The translations under genes and the position numbers were made by a program. This document shows, piece after piece, positions 17,542-26,893 of a DNA stretch of 64,000 nucleotides. This DNA is from Chryseobacterium sp. FH1 (GTDB lineage Bacteria > Bacteroidota > Bacteroidia > Flavobacteriales > Weeksellaceae): contig NZ_JPLZ01000006.1 in the NCBI RefSeq assembly GCF_000735135.1, positions 310,001 to 374,000 on the forward strand. The letters are read 5' to 3'. The notes under the pieces are model-generated. The model was not told where the DNA came from and did not search any database. It saw nothing but the letters and a program-made list of their open reading frames with translations. Every line of letters begins with the position of its first letter. Position 1 is the stretch's first letter.

Positions 17542-17549
17542 ATCCTGCA
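17542..17549 (-). promoter_or_regulatory. TGCAGGAT operator before pectate lyase
   Basis: On the coding strand the site reads AGTGCAGGATAATTT, 45 bases before the start codon. It shares the extended core GTGCAGGATAAT with the GH28 and second GH105 sites. Confidence 0.55.
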
Positions 17550-17584
17550 CTATGCTGTTTATCAGTTAGTTTTTAAAATTTAAA

Positions 17585-17613
17585 AACAAAAAAGCCTGCC
17601 ATTTCTGACAGAC
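17585..17613 (-). terminator. Terminator after the 711-residue glycosidase-like gene
   Basis: On the minus strand GTCTGTCA, GAAA loop, TGGCAGGC forms an 8-bp stem using G-T pairs, followed by a long T-run (17593-17582). It lies 32 bases after the stop codon at 17645. Confidence 0.75.
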
Positions 17614-17644
17614 CTCCTAACTTAAAATATGAATGTGAAATTTT

Positions 17645-19780
17645 TTAAGGCATCTTTTTAAAACCTTCTGCTTTTATTTTCCAACTTCCGTCTTTCGGGA
17701 AACCCGGAAATTCTCCTGTCGAAGCATCCCAACCTTCGAGCATCATCGCAACAGTCGTCAAAACACCACCGTTTCCGGGAAGATAAATTCTAAGACGCTT
17801 GTCCTGGAAATTATGTCCGTTTTTCAGATAGGTATTGGTTTGAATGTTCATAAACAAAGCATCCAAAGCTTTATTTGGAAGTCCAAGTCTTGCCGCGTTC
17901 ATTGCGGTCATCGGGAAATCCCAACCCCACGTATGCTCCCAGTTCCATCTTTCCCAAACGATATCCAGCGTGTTTTTCATAATTTTCTTATCCAGTTTTG
18001 GAGATTCGGGAACCATTCCTAATGCGCCCAAAACAGCAGGGTGGTCATTCATCCATTTTGGGAAAGTGAAAGAATCTTTCGCTGATTCTGTCGACAAATA
18101 AACCCCATCCTGAACCGGAAGCGGAGCCAGTTTATTGATAACATCATCCCATTTTTGATCTCTCGGCTGTCCCAATCTTTCTTTCCATTCTTGAGCGATT
18201 CTCAGTGACCAATCCCAATACGCCACTTCGTAAGTCGGGTTATAAGTATATTTCGCTGGGAAAACTTCCTGAGCCGGAATCACGCCTTTCCCCAAATTGT
18301 AGCGATTTTTTTCTTTATCGTAAGTTGCAAAATCAGCCATAAAATCAGCCGTCGCAAAAATCAAATCTTTATATTTTTCTAAAACCTTTTTGTCTTTGCT
18401 GTTGCGGTATAAAAGTTCGGTCATATAAATAATGTGCGGCTGTTCCCAAATCAAAAATGCAGCAACTGAAGACGGACTTTCGTTTCCTTCATTATCAGAC
18501 ATTTTAATCCATCTTACCCCTTTATAACCTTGTCTTTCTGCTAATTTTTTAGCCTTATCAAATGACCTGAAATAATAATCGAGTTGCTTTTCCAAAATTT
18601 CCGGTCTTCCCCACAAAGCAAAGTGAACGCCGTGCCACCAATGCATTTCCGTGTGCGGTTTTCCGTACCAACTATTGAAGGTCAAACCAGTTTCCTGAGG
18701 CGGATTGTTCCCACCACACTGAACTTTTGTTAAATATTCTGAAAGGACAACTCTTCTCTCCAATTCATTGGCTCTTGGGTCTGTACTTCCTTCAAAATCA
18801 ACGGCAGCACCGCTTTCCCAGAAGTTTTTCCAGCCCGAAATACTTTCTTTTTCAGCATCAGCGAATAAAGTTCTGTTTGATTTCGGACTTTTAGCCGAAA
18901 ATTCTACACTTAACTCAACGGTTTTGTTTTTCGAAGAAGGTTCGTAAACGAAGTAGTGTTTTCCAGCCTCACGAAGTTTTCCTTCCGTAAAATTTAATTG
19001 AGTATAATAATCCGTGCTTTGCAATTTATGCTGAATCAAACCCTGCGTCGACTGTGAAGAAACAATTTTCGTGGTATGTTCGTTTTCTCTTCCGTAAAAT
19101 GCAGCGTCATCCAAAAACTGTCCTGACGGATGTGGATATTTAGCAAAAACTTTAAGCTTTCCTTTAGCCACCAAATCAGATTCAATTTTCACCCCGATTT
19201 TATCTGAATTTTGGAAAGAAGCCGTCCAGACTTTTACCGGAGTTCCTTCCAGAGAAAATTCGCTGGTGATAATTCCCGTCCATAAATCAATTTTCTGATT
19301 GACGTTGGTTAAATCTGAAATTTTCGCTTTCTGACCGTCTTTTTTCGTCAGTTCAATCCCGATATTTCCCAACTGCAAACGATGTTGGTTCACACGGAAA
19401 TATTCAACAGCACCTTTATTTCTTTCCGGTTCTTTGATTTGAACAGAATATAAAGCTTTTCGCCCGTCGTTATTGAAATCGTAAGACTTTAGAGTTTCCT
19501 CAAATTTATAATTCTCTTTGTTCGGAAAGCTGTTCCAGCCCCACTCAGACTGCGTGCCGAGAGAAACTCCATTTTTGTAATATTCAGGGAACGACTGCAT
19601 TCCGGTAATGTCAACCGTGTAGGCAAACTTTCCGTTTCCAACCGTAAAAGTGGAAAGCGTATCGGCTTTTGTGTTGACAATATTATGTCGCTGAACAACC
19701 TTTTTCCGGTCGATTTTCTGGGCATTCACTGAAGAAAATCCCATCAGGAAAATCCCTAGATATATTGTAATTTTTTTCAT
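17645..19780 (-). CDS. Six-hairpin glycosidase-like secreted protein, GH65-like
   Basis: A 711-residue exported protein (signal peptide to about SSVNAQ). Residues about 25-300 look like an N-terminal beta-sandwich. The rest is helical with blocks such as EMHWWHGVHFALWGRPE, GVRWIKMSDNEGNESP, FLIWEQPHIIYMTELLYR and WDFPMTAMNAARLG, which resemble the (alpha/alpha)6 catalytic domains of GH65/GH95-type enzymes. I cannot name a family or substrate with confidence. Because no GH78 or GH106 rhamnosidase is seen in the island, this protein or its neighbour at 20126-23689 is a candidate for removing rhamnose from RG-I oligosaccharides; that is inference. It is separated from the upstream gene by 345 bases of repeats. 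Confidence 0.75.
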   Translation of the reverse strand: MKKITIYLGIFLMGFSSVNAQKIDRKKVVQRHNIVNTKADTLSTFTVGNGKFAYTVDITGMQSFPEYYKNGVSLGTQSEWGWNSFPNKENYKFEETLKSYDFNNDGRKALYSVQIKEPERNKGAVEYFRVNQHRLQLGNIGIELTKKDGQKAKISDLTNVNQKIDLWTGIITSEFSLEGTPVKVWTASFQNSDKIGVKIESDLVAKGKLKVFAKYPHPSGQFLDDAAFYGRENEHTTKIVSSQSTQGLIQHKLQSTDYYTQLNFTEGKLREAGKHYFVYEPSSKNKTVELSVEFSAKSPKSNRTLFADAEKESISGWKNFWESGAAVDFEGSTDPRANELERRVVLSEYLTKVQCGGNNPPQETGLTFNSWYGKPHTEMHWWHGVHFALWGRPEILEKQLDYYFRSFDKAKKLAERQGYKGVRWIKMSDNEGNESPSSVAAFLIWEQPHIIYMTELLYRNSKDKKVLEKYKDLIFATADFMADFATYDKEKNRYNLGKGVIPAQEVFPAKYTYNPTYEVAYWDWSLRIAQEWKERLGQPRDQKWDDVINKLAPLPVQDGVYLSTESAKDSFTFPKWMNDHPAVLGALGMVPESPKLDKKIMKNTLDIVWERWNWEHTWGWDFPMTAMNAARLGLPNKALDALFMNIQTNTYLKNGHNFQDKRLRIYLPGNGGVLTTVAMMLEGWDASTGEFPGFPKDGSWKIKAEGFKKMP

Positions 19781-19815
19781 TTTATCTCAATTAATATTTT
19801 AAAACTTGCAACTTA

Positions 19816-19890
19816 GGCTTCGACAGGCTCAGCCTGACAATCCTAATACTAAATGTTCTACCGTGCTGTCAGACTGAGCTTGTCGAAGTC
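19816..19890. repeat. Inverted repeat with CTTCGACAGGCTCAG arms
   Basis: GCTTCGACAGGCTCAGCCTG from 19817 pairs with CAGACTGAGCTTGTCGAAG near 19870-19888, allowing a few mismatches and G-T pairs, around an AT-rich loop. This sequence is a commonly seen dispersed palindrome of environmental bacteria (recalled). Confidence 0.7.
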
Positions 19891-19914
19891 TTGCGCTGAT
19901 ATTTCTATTTTATC

Positions 19915-20118
19915 TGCCACGAATTCACGAATATTTTTATGATTTTCTAAAACTTATCCAATTTCATCAAAATTATTTACCCAACCCTAAAGGGAGTAAT
20001 TTTGATGAAATTTTCAAAACATTTTTCCACCCTTTAGGGTTTGGGGAAAAGAAAAATGTTTTGAAAATTTTATTTTAAATAATTTTAAAACATCCTTTTA
20101 ATTCGTGCATTCGTGGCA
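19915..20118. repeat. Outer inverted repeat TGCCACGAATTCACGAAT
   Basis: TGCCACGAATTCACGAAT (19915-19932) is mirrored by ATTCGTGCATTCGTGGCA (20101-20118), matching at 17 of 18 positions. The arms enclose the twin-hairpin element at 19960-20071, so the 345-base gap 19781-20125 consists almost wholly of nested palindromes and no gene. Confidence 0.75.
19960..20071. repeat. Twin-hairpin CCCTAAAGGG element, copy 1
   Basis: Two hairpins in series. AATTTCATCAAAATTA pairs with TAATTTTGATGAAATT around CCAACCCTAAAGGG; AAAATTTTCAAAACATTTTT pairs with AAAAATGTTTTGAAAATTTT around CCCTTTAGGGTTTGGGG. The same unit occurs in reverse orientation at 47293-47410. Confidence 0.75.
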
Positions 20119-20125
20119 TTTTCTT

Positions 20126-23100
20126 CTATTTCAAAACCGTCGCACTCATCATTCCAATCACTACATCATTGCTCACGGCCGTTAATTTTATCGATTTTAA
20201 TTCTTTACCCGCATCAATCGGCAAATCCAGAATTGTGGCAGAACCACCATCCACCTGACGGTCTGTAAACCCTTTGATACTAGAATATTTGCTCAGAGTT
20301 CCGCCTTTGTACAGTTCGCCCGTCTTCAGTTTCACACGGTACGGAATTTTATCGTCCGGAATTTCAAACGCGAAATTATCATCAAACAAATCCTGCTCAA
20401 TCGGCCACCAGTTCGTCGGATTTTTCAGCTCCAGTTCAGTAGTCGAACCATCTGCATACTGAACCGTAATTTTTCCATTCACAATCTGCGACTGCATCGG
20501 ATTGGTAGAACCTGCCATCAGAAAATAGATTTTCTTTCCTTTTCCAGAAATTGGAATTTCAAGAGCATCTGAATAATTGTCCCATTGACTTACAAAGGCA
20601 ATATTTTTATCGTTTTTATCAATTAAAAAAGGAATTCCGAGAAATTCAACTTTACCATTTTTTCTTTTGCTCATCAATCCGCTGTCATCAATTTGAGCGG
20701 TGATTAACGGATAACACCAGTTTCCGATTCCCTGCCACGGAAGCTGTAAAGTCGGAACTTCCAGTCTCGGCGAAAGGTATCTCTGATTGAAAATTTCAGT
20801 CACTTTTTCATTGTATTTTGATGCCAATGAAATGTTGTTAAACTGACCTTGATTCTCAATGTTCCAGTCTGTAATTTCAATATTCTGTTGAATTCCGTTA
20901 TAATCAAGCATAATTGAATTGGTTCCTTTGCTTAAAACATTCACAGGAATTTCAATAACTGTATTTTGATTTTTTTGAATCGAAAAAGTTTTATTTAAAC
21001 CATTAACTGTCAGTTTTCCATTAATTTGATTGGAAGAATTCGACTGAATCTGCAATTTTTTATTCACCCATTTTGTCTCCAAAGGAAAACGGATGTCAAC
21101 ATTCACCGGTTGCCACCAAGTTATTCCGTTTTGCTCGACCTGAACGAAAAAAGTTCCTTTTCTTTCCTGTTGAATTAAGCTAAATTGATTTCCGTTGTGG
21201 TTTTTGATTAACTCTTGTGGGTCAAGAACTTGTTTAATTTTCTTTTTTGAATCAAAATTCAACTGAAGATTTTCAGAAATATAATTAACGTAATCAGTTT
21301 GTTCATTTTTCAGTTCTTCTCCGGAATAATTGATTTCAATTTTAAAATCTTTTCCTTTTGGCGTTGCAAACTGAACAAATGGTTGCAGAATGGAATTAGG
21401 CTTAACTTTCCAATCCACTTTTTTACCGTTCACTTTCACCGATTTGATGTTGGAATAATTCACAGGAATCTGCATTTCCAACGCCACCGGATTCTGATAT
21501 TTTGATTTAAATAAATATTCGGTTTTCTTTGAAGTTCTCGTAAATTGATAATCCCAATCCGGAAGTTTCAGCTCGGCAGAATTCCAGTCTTTCGGAAAAC
21601 CGGGTTTGATGCTGATTTTATTCTCCAGCAAATTTGGATAAACCCCGAAAAGTCCTTCCGTCAAAGTCCTCGAAGCCACACCAATCGGGTCGGCAAAATC
21701 ACGGTATAATTCTCCACGAAACGTGTCGTAATGAGAAAGCTGTTCGAAATTCCCCGGACTGATGCCGTAATACATCGACTCCACCAGATTTCCCTTCCAA
21801 AGTTTGTAGGCATCTTCAGTTCTTCCGGCTTGCCAATATGCCAAAGCGGTCTGTAAATTTTCCGCCAAAGCCACATTGTTAATCGACCAGTCGTATGGTT
21901 GCCAACTTGTTGTTGCTAAAGTAAAATAGTCTTTATTATCAGCACCTTTTACCGTAATAGGAATTTTTGGTGTGTGATGATTGATGTACTGTAAGTTTTG
22001 ATAATCCTCAAATTCATTCAGAATAAACGCATCAGAAACGTGATAAATCGACCAAATTCCAGGTTTGTCGTGAACAATTTGATTGCCTAAAGCATCCTTG
22101 TATTCAGCAAAATAACCTTTGTCTTTTATCCAAAGCTGGTTTTTCATTGCTTTTAAAATCGAATCCGCTTCCTGTTCGTAAGGCTGAGGATTTTCGCCAA
22201 TGATTTTCGCCAGTTTTGCCATTTCACGGTTGGCTCTGTAATTATAGGCTGAAGTGTGCGTTACTTTTCCACCTGAATATTGAAGCGCATCACTTGCCCA
22301 AATCGCCGCATACGCATCATACAAATCACCACGCTTGAAATTCCGTTTTTCCCAATCCATATGACGAACCATTGTCGGCCACATTTTTTTCAGGAATTCT
22401 TTGTTGCCTGTGTAATCGAAGTGTGAAAACATCTGGTCAAAAAACACCAGATTCATATCATAATGGTGCGGCTTTGTGTTGTCATTCGGATTTCTGGAAA
22501 TGTATCCACTAGAAAAAACAGAAGTTCCCATTTTCTCCTCGTGTCGGGCAAGATGACGTGCCGTATCCATTTCAATAGGCGCAGAATCGGGTTTCAAAAC
22601 CTGCGAATTGGCATAACTTTCAAAATGTTCTTTCGCTCTGTCGTGCCAGTTCAATGCATCGGCTGTGTAAGCTCCACGCCACGCATTCAACCGCATTCTC
22701 CAGGCAACTGCGCCGTGAAGAAAGGTCGGACTTTCCCAGATTCCATCGGCTGCAACTGCTAAATTGGCTCCGAAGTTATTTAAATCCGCATCCGGAGTTT
22801 TTAGCTGAATCCTGTTCGTTAATGTTAAACGGGATTTTTCCGCTTCATTGAAAATATTTTTTAACTCTTCATCTGAAAAATTCTTATCTGATTTTCCTTT
22901 GGCAACCTGAATGTAAACCGGTTGTCTTTGTGAAGAATACGAAGCGTAAACAATCGGTGATTTGTCTGTTTTATTTTGAGTAAACTCAGCCAGTTTTTCC
23001 AAAGTCTCAGCATCAGTTTTCTGTAAAGAATTAACATTTGAAAAACTTCCGCTGACCGTTTGACTTTCTTTTTTCTTATTTAAATAATTAAGCTGAAACT

Positions 23101-23689
23101 GATTTTTATTGAGTTGAAACTGATTATTCAGACAATATTCCGGCAACAGATAAAATCCTGATTCCGGGTCTGCGCCAATGTCGCCGTTTCTGCTGAAAGT
23201 CGTTCCGCTAGCACCACCGTAAACAGCATAGATTTTTGTTGAAGAATCAATATTTAAAGTTTCCATTTTTAAAACCAAACCTTCTTCCTTAGCTTGAGCC
23301 AAAACGGTCAGTTTTAAAGTTCCGGTTCCAAGAATCGGGTCTTTGATTTCATACAGCATTGAACCTGGACGGTAACGCGTTTCAATTTTATCAGCCTGAA
23401 TTACTTTCTTAACCGAATTTCCTTTCTGAATGACAAACTGAAGATTTCCACCCATTCCCGGAAGATACAGCGCAAATTCAGGCAAATCTCCCGCTTCAAC
23501 TCTCGAAGCACGGTTATCGCCATACAAAGCACGGTTGAATCTGTATTTTCCGTTGACCAGTAAAAAATCGCCTTTGTCTTCTTTGTAATGCAGTTCACGC
23601 TCATTATTCTGCCAATGATTCGACTGGGCAAAAGAGTGTGAAAATGCCGATAAAACAATCAGTCCGGCGAAAATGGTTCTTCTTCGCAT
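20126..23689 (-). CDS. Large six-hairpin glycosidase-like protein, DUF4450 type
   Basis: A 1187-residue exported protein (signal peptide to SHSFAQ). From memory it matches proteins annotated as DUF4450. Residues about 25-290 form a beta-rich domain; about 300-700 an (alpha/alpha)6 barrel with LHGAVAWRMRLNAWRGAYTA, DMNLVFFDQMFSHFDYTGN, WASDALQYSGGKVTHTSAYN and TTSWQPYDWSINNVALAEN; then GVYPNLLENKISIKPGFPKD resembles the C-terminal beta-sandwich of GH78/GH65-like enzymes. About 400 further residues form beta domains. Catalytic activity and substrate are unknown to me; the setting suggests a debranching or rhamnose-releasing step in RG-I breakdown. Its start is 1 base from the stop of the GH28 gene, so the two are co-transcribed. 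Confidence 0.8.
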   Translation of the reverse strand: MRRRTIFAGLIVLSAFSHSFAQSNHWQNNERELHYKEDKGDFLLVNGKYRFNRALYGDNRASRVEAGDLPEFALYLPGMGGNLQFVIQKGNSVKKVIQADKIETRYRPGSMLYEIKDPILGTGTLKLTVLAQAKEEGLVLKMETLNIDSSTKIYAVYGGASGTTFSRNGDIGADPESGFYLLPEYCLNNQFQLNKNQFQLNYLNKKKESQTVSGSFSNVNSLQKTDAETLEKLAEFTQNKTDKSPIVYASYSSQRQPVYIQVAKGKSDKNFSDEELKNIFNEAEKSRLTLTNRIQLKTPDADLNNFGANLAVAADGIWESPTFLHGAVAWRMRLNAWRGAYTADALNWHDRAKEHFESYANSQVLKPDSAPIEMDTARHLARHEEKMGTSVFSSGYISRNPNDNTKPHHYDMNLVFFDQMFSHFDYTGNKEFLKKMWPTMVRHMDWEKRNFKRGDLYDAYAAIWASDALQYSGGKVTHTSAYNYRANREMAKLAKIIGENPQPYEQEADSILKAMKNQLWIKDKGYFAEYKDALGNQIVHDKPGIWSIYHVSDAFILNEFEDYQNLQYINHHTPKIPITVKGADNKDYFTLATTSWQPYDWSINNVALAENLQTALAYWQAGRTEDAYKLWKGNLVESMYYGISPGNFEQLSHYDTFRGELYRDFADPIGVASRTLTEGLFGVYPNLLENKISIKPGFPKDWNSAELKLPDWDYQFTRTSKKTEYLFKSKYQNPVALEMQIPVNYSNIKSVKVNGKKVDWKVKPNSILQPFVQFATPKGKDFKIEINYSGEELKNEQTDYVNYISENLQLNFDSKKKIKQVLDPQELIKNHNGNQFSLIQQERKGTFFVQVEQNGITWWQPVNVDIRFPLETKWVNKKLQIQSNSSNQINGKLTVNGLNKTFSIQKNQNTVIEIPVNVLSKGTNSIMLDYNGIQQNIEITDWNIENQGQFNNISLASKYNEKVTEIFNQRYLSPRLEVPTLQLPWQGIGNWCYPLITAQIDDSGLMSKRKNGKVEFLGIPFLIDKNDKNIAFVSQWDNYSDALEIPISGKGKKIYFLMAGSTNPMQSQIVNGKITVQYADGSTTELELKNPTNWWPIEQDLFDDNFAFEIPDDKIPYRVKLKTGELYKGGTLSKYSSIKGFTDRQVDGGSATILDLPIDAGKELKSIKLTAVSNDVVIGMMSATVLK

Positions 23690-23690
23690 T

Positions 23691-25094
23691 TTATGGTTTT
23701 AACTCGGTTAATGGCTGTCCGTTAACGGTTACATTTTTCAAAGTCACGTTTTTCAGATAATCCACTTTGTAAGGAATCTGAACGCCAACCATATTAGCAT
23801 TAATCATTGTAAAATCGGTTACTGGAGAAGATTCGTAAGCATCAGAAAATACAGCATATTTTCCGCCTTTGTCAACGGTTAGATTTTCAACCCAGATATT
23901 TCTGATGGTCGGAATGTGATTTCCCGGCTTTTCATAATGCATATTGAAACGAACGGCAGCTTCTTTGTAAGCGCCCACTTTTGTGTTGTAGAAAAATACA
24001 TTTTCAATCGTTCCGCCACGGCTTGAGCTTGTTTTAATTCTCAACGCTCGGTCAAGATTCTTGCTGTCCATCACGTTTCCGATGGCGTAAATATTTTTCG
24101 CACCGCCCGCAATTTCACTTCCAATCACAACACCGCCGTGCCCGTCTTTCATTTCACAGTTTTCGATGATGTGGTTTTCTGCAGGTCTTCCGATATCTCT
24201 TCCGTCTTCGTCTCTTCCGGATTTGATAGCGATACAGTCGTCTCCGGTATCAAAATATGAATCTTTAATCCAGACATTTTTACACGCTTCAGGGTCGAAA
24301 CCATCATTGTTTGGTCCGTGGCTGATAACTTTTACTCTTTCAATTAAAACATTTTCACACAAAACCGGATTCAGATTCCACATTGGAGAATTTTTCACCA
24401 AAACATCCGCCATATAAAAGTTTTTAGACTTGTAAGGCTGAACGAAATTCGGTCTTAAATACCATCCGTCCCCAAAAATTCTTTCTCTGGCAGGCGTTCT
24501 GTTCGCCATATATTCGTGAAGTTTAGCTCTTGCAGGATTTTGTCTTCCCGGACGCGATGTGTTGTAACCATATTTTGTTGCACCACACCAGAACCACCAA
24601 TTGTCTAAATCTGAATTTCCATCCAAAGTTCCTTTTCCGGTCACAGCGATGTTTTCTTCTTCGTAAGCATAAATCAAAGATGAATAATTCATACATTCCA
24701 TCCCTTCCCAACGCGTGAAAACGATAGGGTAATCGTTACTGTCCTGACTGAACAGAATCGTTGAACCGTCCGTCAAATGAAGATTCACATTAGATTCGAG
24801 ATAGATTGCACCGGTTAGGAAAACGCCGTTTGGAACAACAACTCTTCCGCCACCTTCAGCACTGCATTTTTCAATCGCTTTTTTGAAGGCTTCCGTGTTT
24901 TTTGTTTTTCCGTCACCTACTGCACCGAAATCTGTTATCAAATAATCCACCTTTCTGAATTTTGGAGCTTTGATTTGTTTCTTTAAATCTTTGATTTCTT
25001 TCAGGGGCTGTTTTGCAGAAGTCCAAGGTTTATATTGAGCCGATAACGACATCGAAAACGTAAATACAATAAGGAAAAAGATATATTTTTTCAT
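23691..25094 (-). CDS. GH28 polygalacturonase / exo-rhamnogalacturonan hydrolase
   Basis: A 467-residue right-handed beta-helix enzyme with all GH28 signatures: GPNNDGFDPEA, DTGDDCIAIKSG (catalytic aspartates), DGHGGVVIGSE (catalytic histidine) and RALRIKTS. The N-terminal pattern ITDFGAVGDGKTKNTEAF is also typical. It hydrolyses alpha-linked galacturonic acid, either from homogalacturonan or from the non-reducing end of RG-I; the neighbours favour the latter, but sequence does not separate these. I chose the ATG at 25094 (MKKYIFFLIVFTFSMS signal peptide) rather than the open frame from a TTG at 25148. A TGCAGGAT site lies at 25174-25181, so this gene probably has its own promoter and drives the DUF4450-type gene too. 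Confidence 0.92.
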   Translation of the reverse strand: MKKYIFFLIVFTFSMSLSAQYKPWTSAKQPLKEIKDLKKQIKAPKFRKVDYLITDFGAVGDGKTKNTEAFKKAIEKCSAEGGGRVVVPNGVFLTGAIYLESNVNLHLTDGSTILFSQDSNDYPIVFTRWEGMECMNYSSLIYAYEEENIAVTGKGTLDGNSDLDNWWFWCGATKYGYNTSRPGRQNPARAKLHEYMANRTPARERIFGDGWYLRPNFVQPYKSKNFYMADVLVKNSPMWNLNPVLCENVLIERVKVISHGPNNDGFDPEACKNVWIKDSYFDTGDDCIAIKSGRDEDGRDIGRPAENHIIENCEMKDGHGGVVIGSEIAGGAKNIYAIGNVMDSKNLDRALRIKTSSSRGGTIENVFFYNTKVGAYKEAAVRFNMHYEKPGNHIPTIRNIWVENLTVDKGGKYAVFSDAYESSPVTDFTMINANMVGVQIPYKVDYLKNVTLKNVTVNGQPLTELKP

Positions 25095-25173
25095 AAGATT
25101 TAATTGTAAATTAATTGATAGGTTTAGAATGATTCCTTTGTATTGCAATCTAGAAGAATCAATTTGAAGAATT

Positions 25174-25181
25174 ATCCTGCA
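25174..25181 (-). promoter_or_regulatory. TGCAGGAT operator before GH28
   Basis: The coding strand reads CCGACAGTGCAGGATAATTC, 79 bases before the GH28 start. It shares CCGACAGTGCAGGATAAT with the site before the second GH105. Confidence 0.6.
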
Positions 25182-25198
25182 CTGTCGGTTGCTGGAAT

Positions 25199-26107
25199 TT
25201 ACTTACTGAATAAGGTTTTCAGCCAATCGGAACAGAGTATTTTCCATTTGTCGGTCAGCTCTGTTCTATTGGCGATTCCGATTTTGTGTTCACCTTCCGG
25301 AAAGATGAACAGGGCGCCTTTGACTTTATTTTTTGTCATTGCTTGATAGTAAAGCATGCTGTTCATCGCGGGAACTGCTTTATCGTTTTGAGCGTGAATC
25401 AAAAGAGTTGGCGGTGTTTTTTCCGTCACGCGGTTTTGCATGGAGTATTCTTTGATTTTTTCTGGAGACGCATTTTCACCCAGCAAACTGTTGCGACTTC
25501 CAACATGCGCAAATTCTCCCAAGTCAATCACCGGCGAAACCAAAATTTCGAAATTGGGAATCGTGGGAATTTTCTCCCAATCGCCTTTCAATTCTGTATA
25601 ATCTGTAGAAATATTACTCACCGAAGTTGCCAAATGTCCACCCGCAGAAGTTCCAATCACACCAACTTGATCGGGCGAAATGCCAAATTCAGATGCGTTC
25701 TTTCTGATGTATTTGATGGCCATCTGTACATCTTGCAACGGCGCAATTTCTCTTTGAACAAGGTCGGGAGAGGTGGGCAAGCGGTAATTCAAAACGAAGG
25801 CGGAAATTCCCAAAGTGTTGAACCATTTTGCAATCTGAAAACCATTCAAATCATAGGTCAACTTATAATAACCGCCACCTGGAATAATGATGACGGACAT
25901 CGGTTTTCTATCTTCTTTTGGTGGGAAAAATGCGAAAAGTTCAGTTTCTTTGATTTGGGTAATTCTGTTGTCTTTCTCTTCAGTTTTCAGCTGTAAACCT
26001 TTGGAGTTAGGCATTTGACCTTTTGGCCACAAGGTTATTTTTTCCTGAGCAGAATATGCGTTTGCAAAGACTATCAATATAATTAATCCTAATTTTTTCA
26101 TTATCAT
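25199..26107 (-). CDS. Alpha/beta hydrolase, acetyl-esterase-like
   Basis: A 302-residue exported hydrolase (signal peptide to about AYSAQ). PGGGYYKLTYDLNG supplies an HGGG-like oxyanion region (here PGGG), GTSAGGHLAT carries the nucleophile serine, and LLIHAQNDKAVPAMNS and EGEHKIG hold the acid and histidine. This architecture is that of xylan/pectin acetyl esterases of the BD-FAE type. It probably removes acetyl or methyl groups from pectin oligomers so that the lyases and GH28 can act. It lies 18 bases after the CE12-like gene in the same transcript. M3 (start at 26101) is an equally good initiator. Confidence 0.85.
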   Translation of the reverse strand: MIMKKLGLIILIVFANAYSAQEKITLWPKGQMPNSKGLQLKTEEKDNRITQIKETELFAFFPPKEDRKPMSVIIIPGGGYYKLTYDLNGFQIAKWFNTLGISAFVLNYRLPTSPDLVQREIAPLQDVQMAIKYIRKNASEFGISPDQVGVIGTSAGGHLATSVSNISTDYTELKGDWEKIPTIPNFEILVSPVIDLGEFAHVGSRNSLLGENASPEKIKEYSMQNRVTEKTPPTLLIHAQNDKAVPAMNSMLYYQAMTKNKVKGALFIFPEGEHKIGIANRTELTDKWKILCSDWLKTLFSK

Positions 26108-26125
26108 TAATATAAAAACAATTAA

Positions 26126-26860
26126 TTATTTGATGTATTTTTCCAAACCGATTTTCAAAGTTTTTAAAGAAGTCAAAGCTAATTTGGCAACCGTTTCAGC
26201 GCCCAATTTTGACAAATGCGTGTCGTCTGCTTTGTCTTTTTCATAATAAGGATTTTCCCCAGCTTTAAAATGGAGATGTAGCAGTTTTGATTTTTCAGGA
26301 CCGGCAGAGATTTCCATTTGTTCCGTCAGTAATTGCATATCGACGAACGACACTTTCATATCGTCAGCAACCAATCGTACGACCAAAGGATAATTGGTAT
26401 GCGTATCGACCAAAACACCATTTTCTGTAAAGTTTCTTCTGGTAATTGAAGTCATTAAAATGGGTGTTGCACCTTTTGCTCTCGTCTCATTTACATATCT
26501 TTCGAGATTGGCTCTGTACTGCGTATAGGGATTGGTGAATTTCGTGGAATCTTTGATCTTCTGGTCGTTGTGACCAAACTGAATCACCACAAAATCGCCT
26601 TTCTTCAATTGTTTTTCAACTTTGCCCCAACGCCCTTCTGTGCGAAAACTTTTGGAACTTCTGCCATTCATCGCATGGTTTTGAAGTTCAATTCCTGTGG
26701 TCAAAAATTGTGGCAAAACCTGTCCCCAACCGTGTTCCGGATTTTTATCGGGATTGTCTTTGTTGGACATCGTAGAATCACCAATCAAAAACAGAGTAGG
26801 TTTCTGGGCAAATATAGTTAAGGATAAAAACAGAAGGAGAATCGAAAATATTTTATTCAT
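26126..26860 (-). CDS. Rhamnogalacturonan acetylesterase, SGNH/CE12-like
   Basis: A 244-residue secreted SGNH hydrolase. Block I is FLIGDSTMSNKDN (nucleophile serine in GDST), block II MNGRSSKSFRTEGRW, block III VIQFGHNDQK and block V DDTHLSKLGAE (catalytic Asp-His). The arrangement and the HGWGQVLPQF segment after block I match CE12 rhamnogalacturonan acetylesterases (YesT/RhgT type), which remove acetyl groups from GalA in RG-I. It sits 33 bases after the second GH105 gene and 18 bases before the alpha/beta esterase, so the three are one operon. Confidence 0.9.
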   Translation of the reverse strand: MNKIFSILLLFLSLTIFAQKPTLFLIGDSTMSNKDNPDKNPEHGWGQVLPQFLTTGIELQNHAMNGRSSKSFRTEGRWGKVEKQLKKGDFVVIQFGHNDQKIKDSTKFTNPYTQYRANLERYVNETRAKGATPILMTSITRRNFTENGVLVDTHTNYPLVVRLVADDMKVSFVDMQLLTEQMEISAGPEKSKLLHLHFKAGENPYYEKDKADDTHLSKLGAETVAKLALTSLKTLKIGLEKYIK

Positions 26861-26893
26861 TTTACTTGATTTTTAAAAATATCATCGAATTTA

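Noticed and set aside
25095-25148. Upstream extension of the GH28 gene
   Set aside because: It begins with TTG and precedes a good ATG and signal peptide at 25094.
25286-25996. 236-residue open frame on the plus strand
   Set aside because: It lies wholly antisense to the alpha/beta esterase gene, is rich in Cys, Arg and Phe without any domain pattern, and has no promoter; it is a shadow frame.
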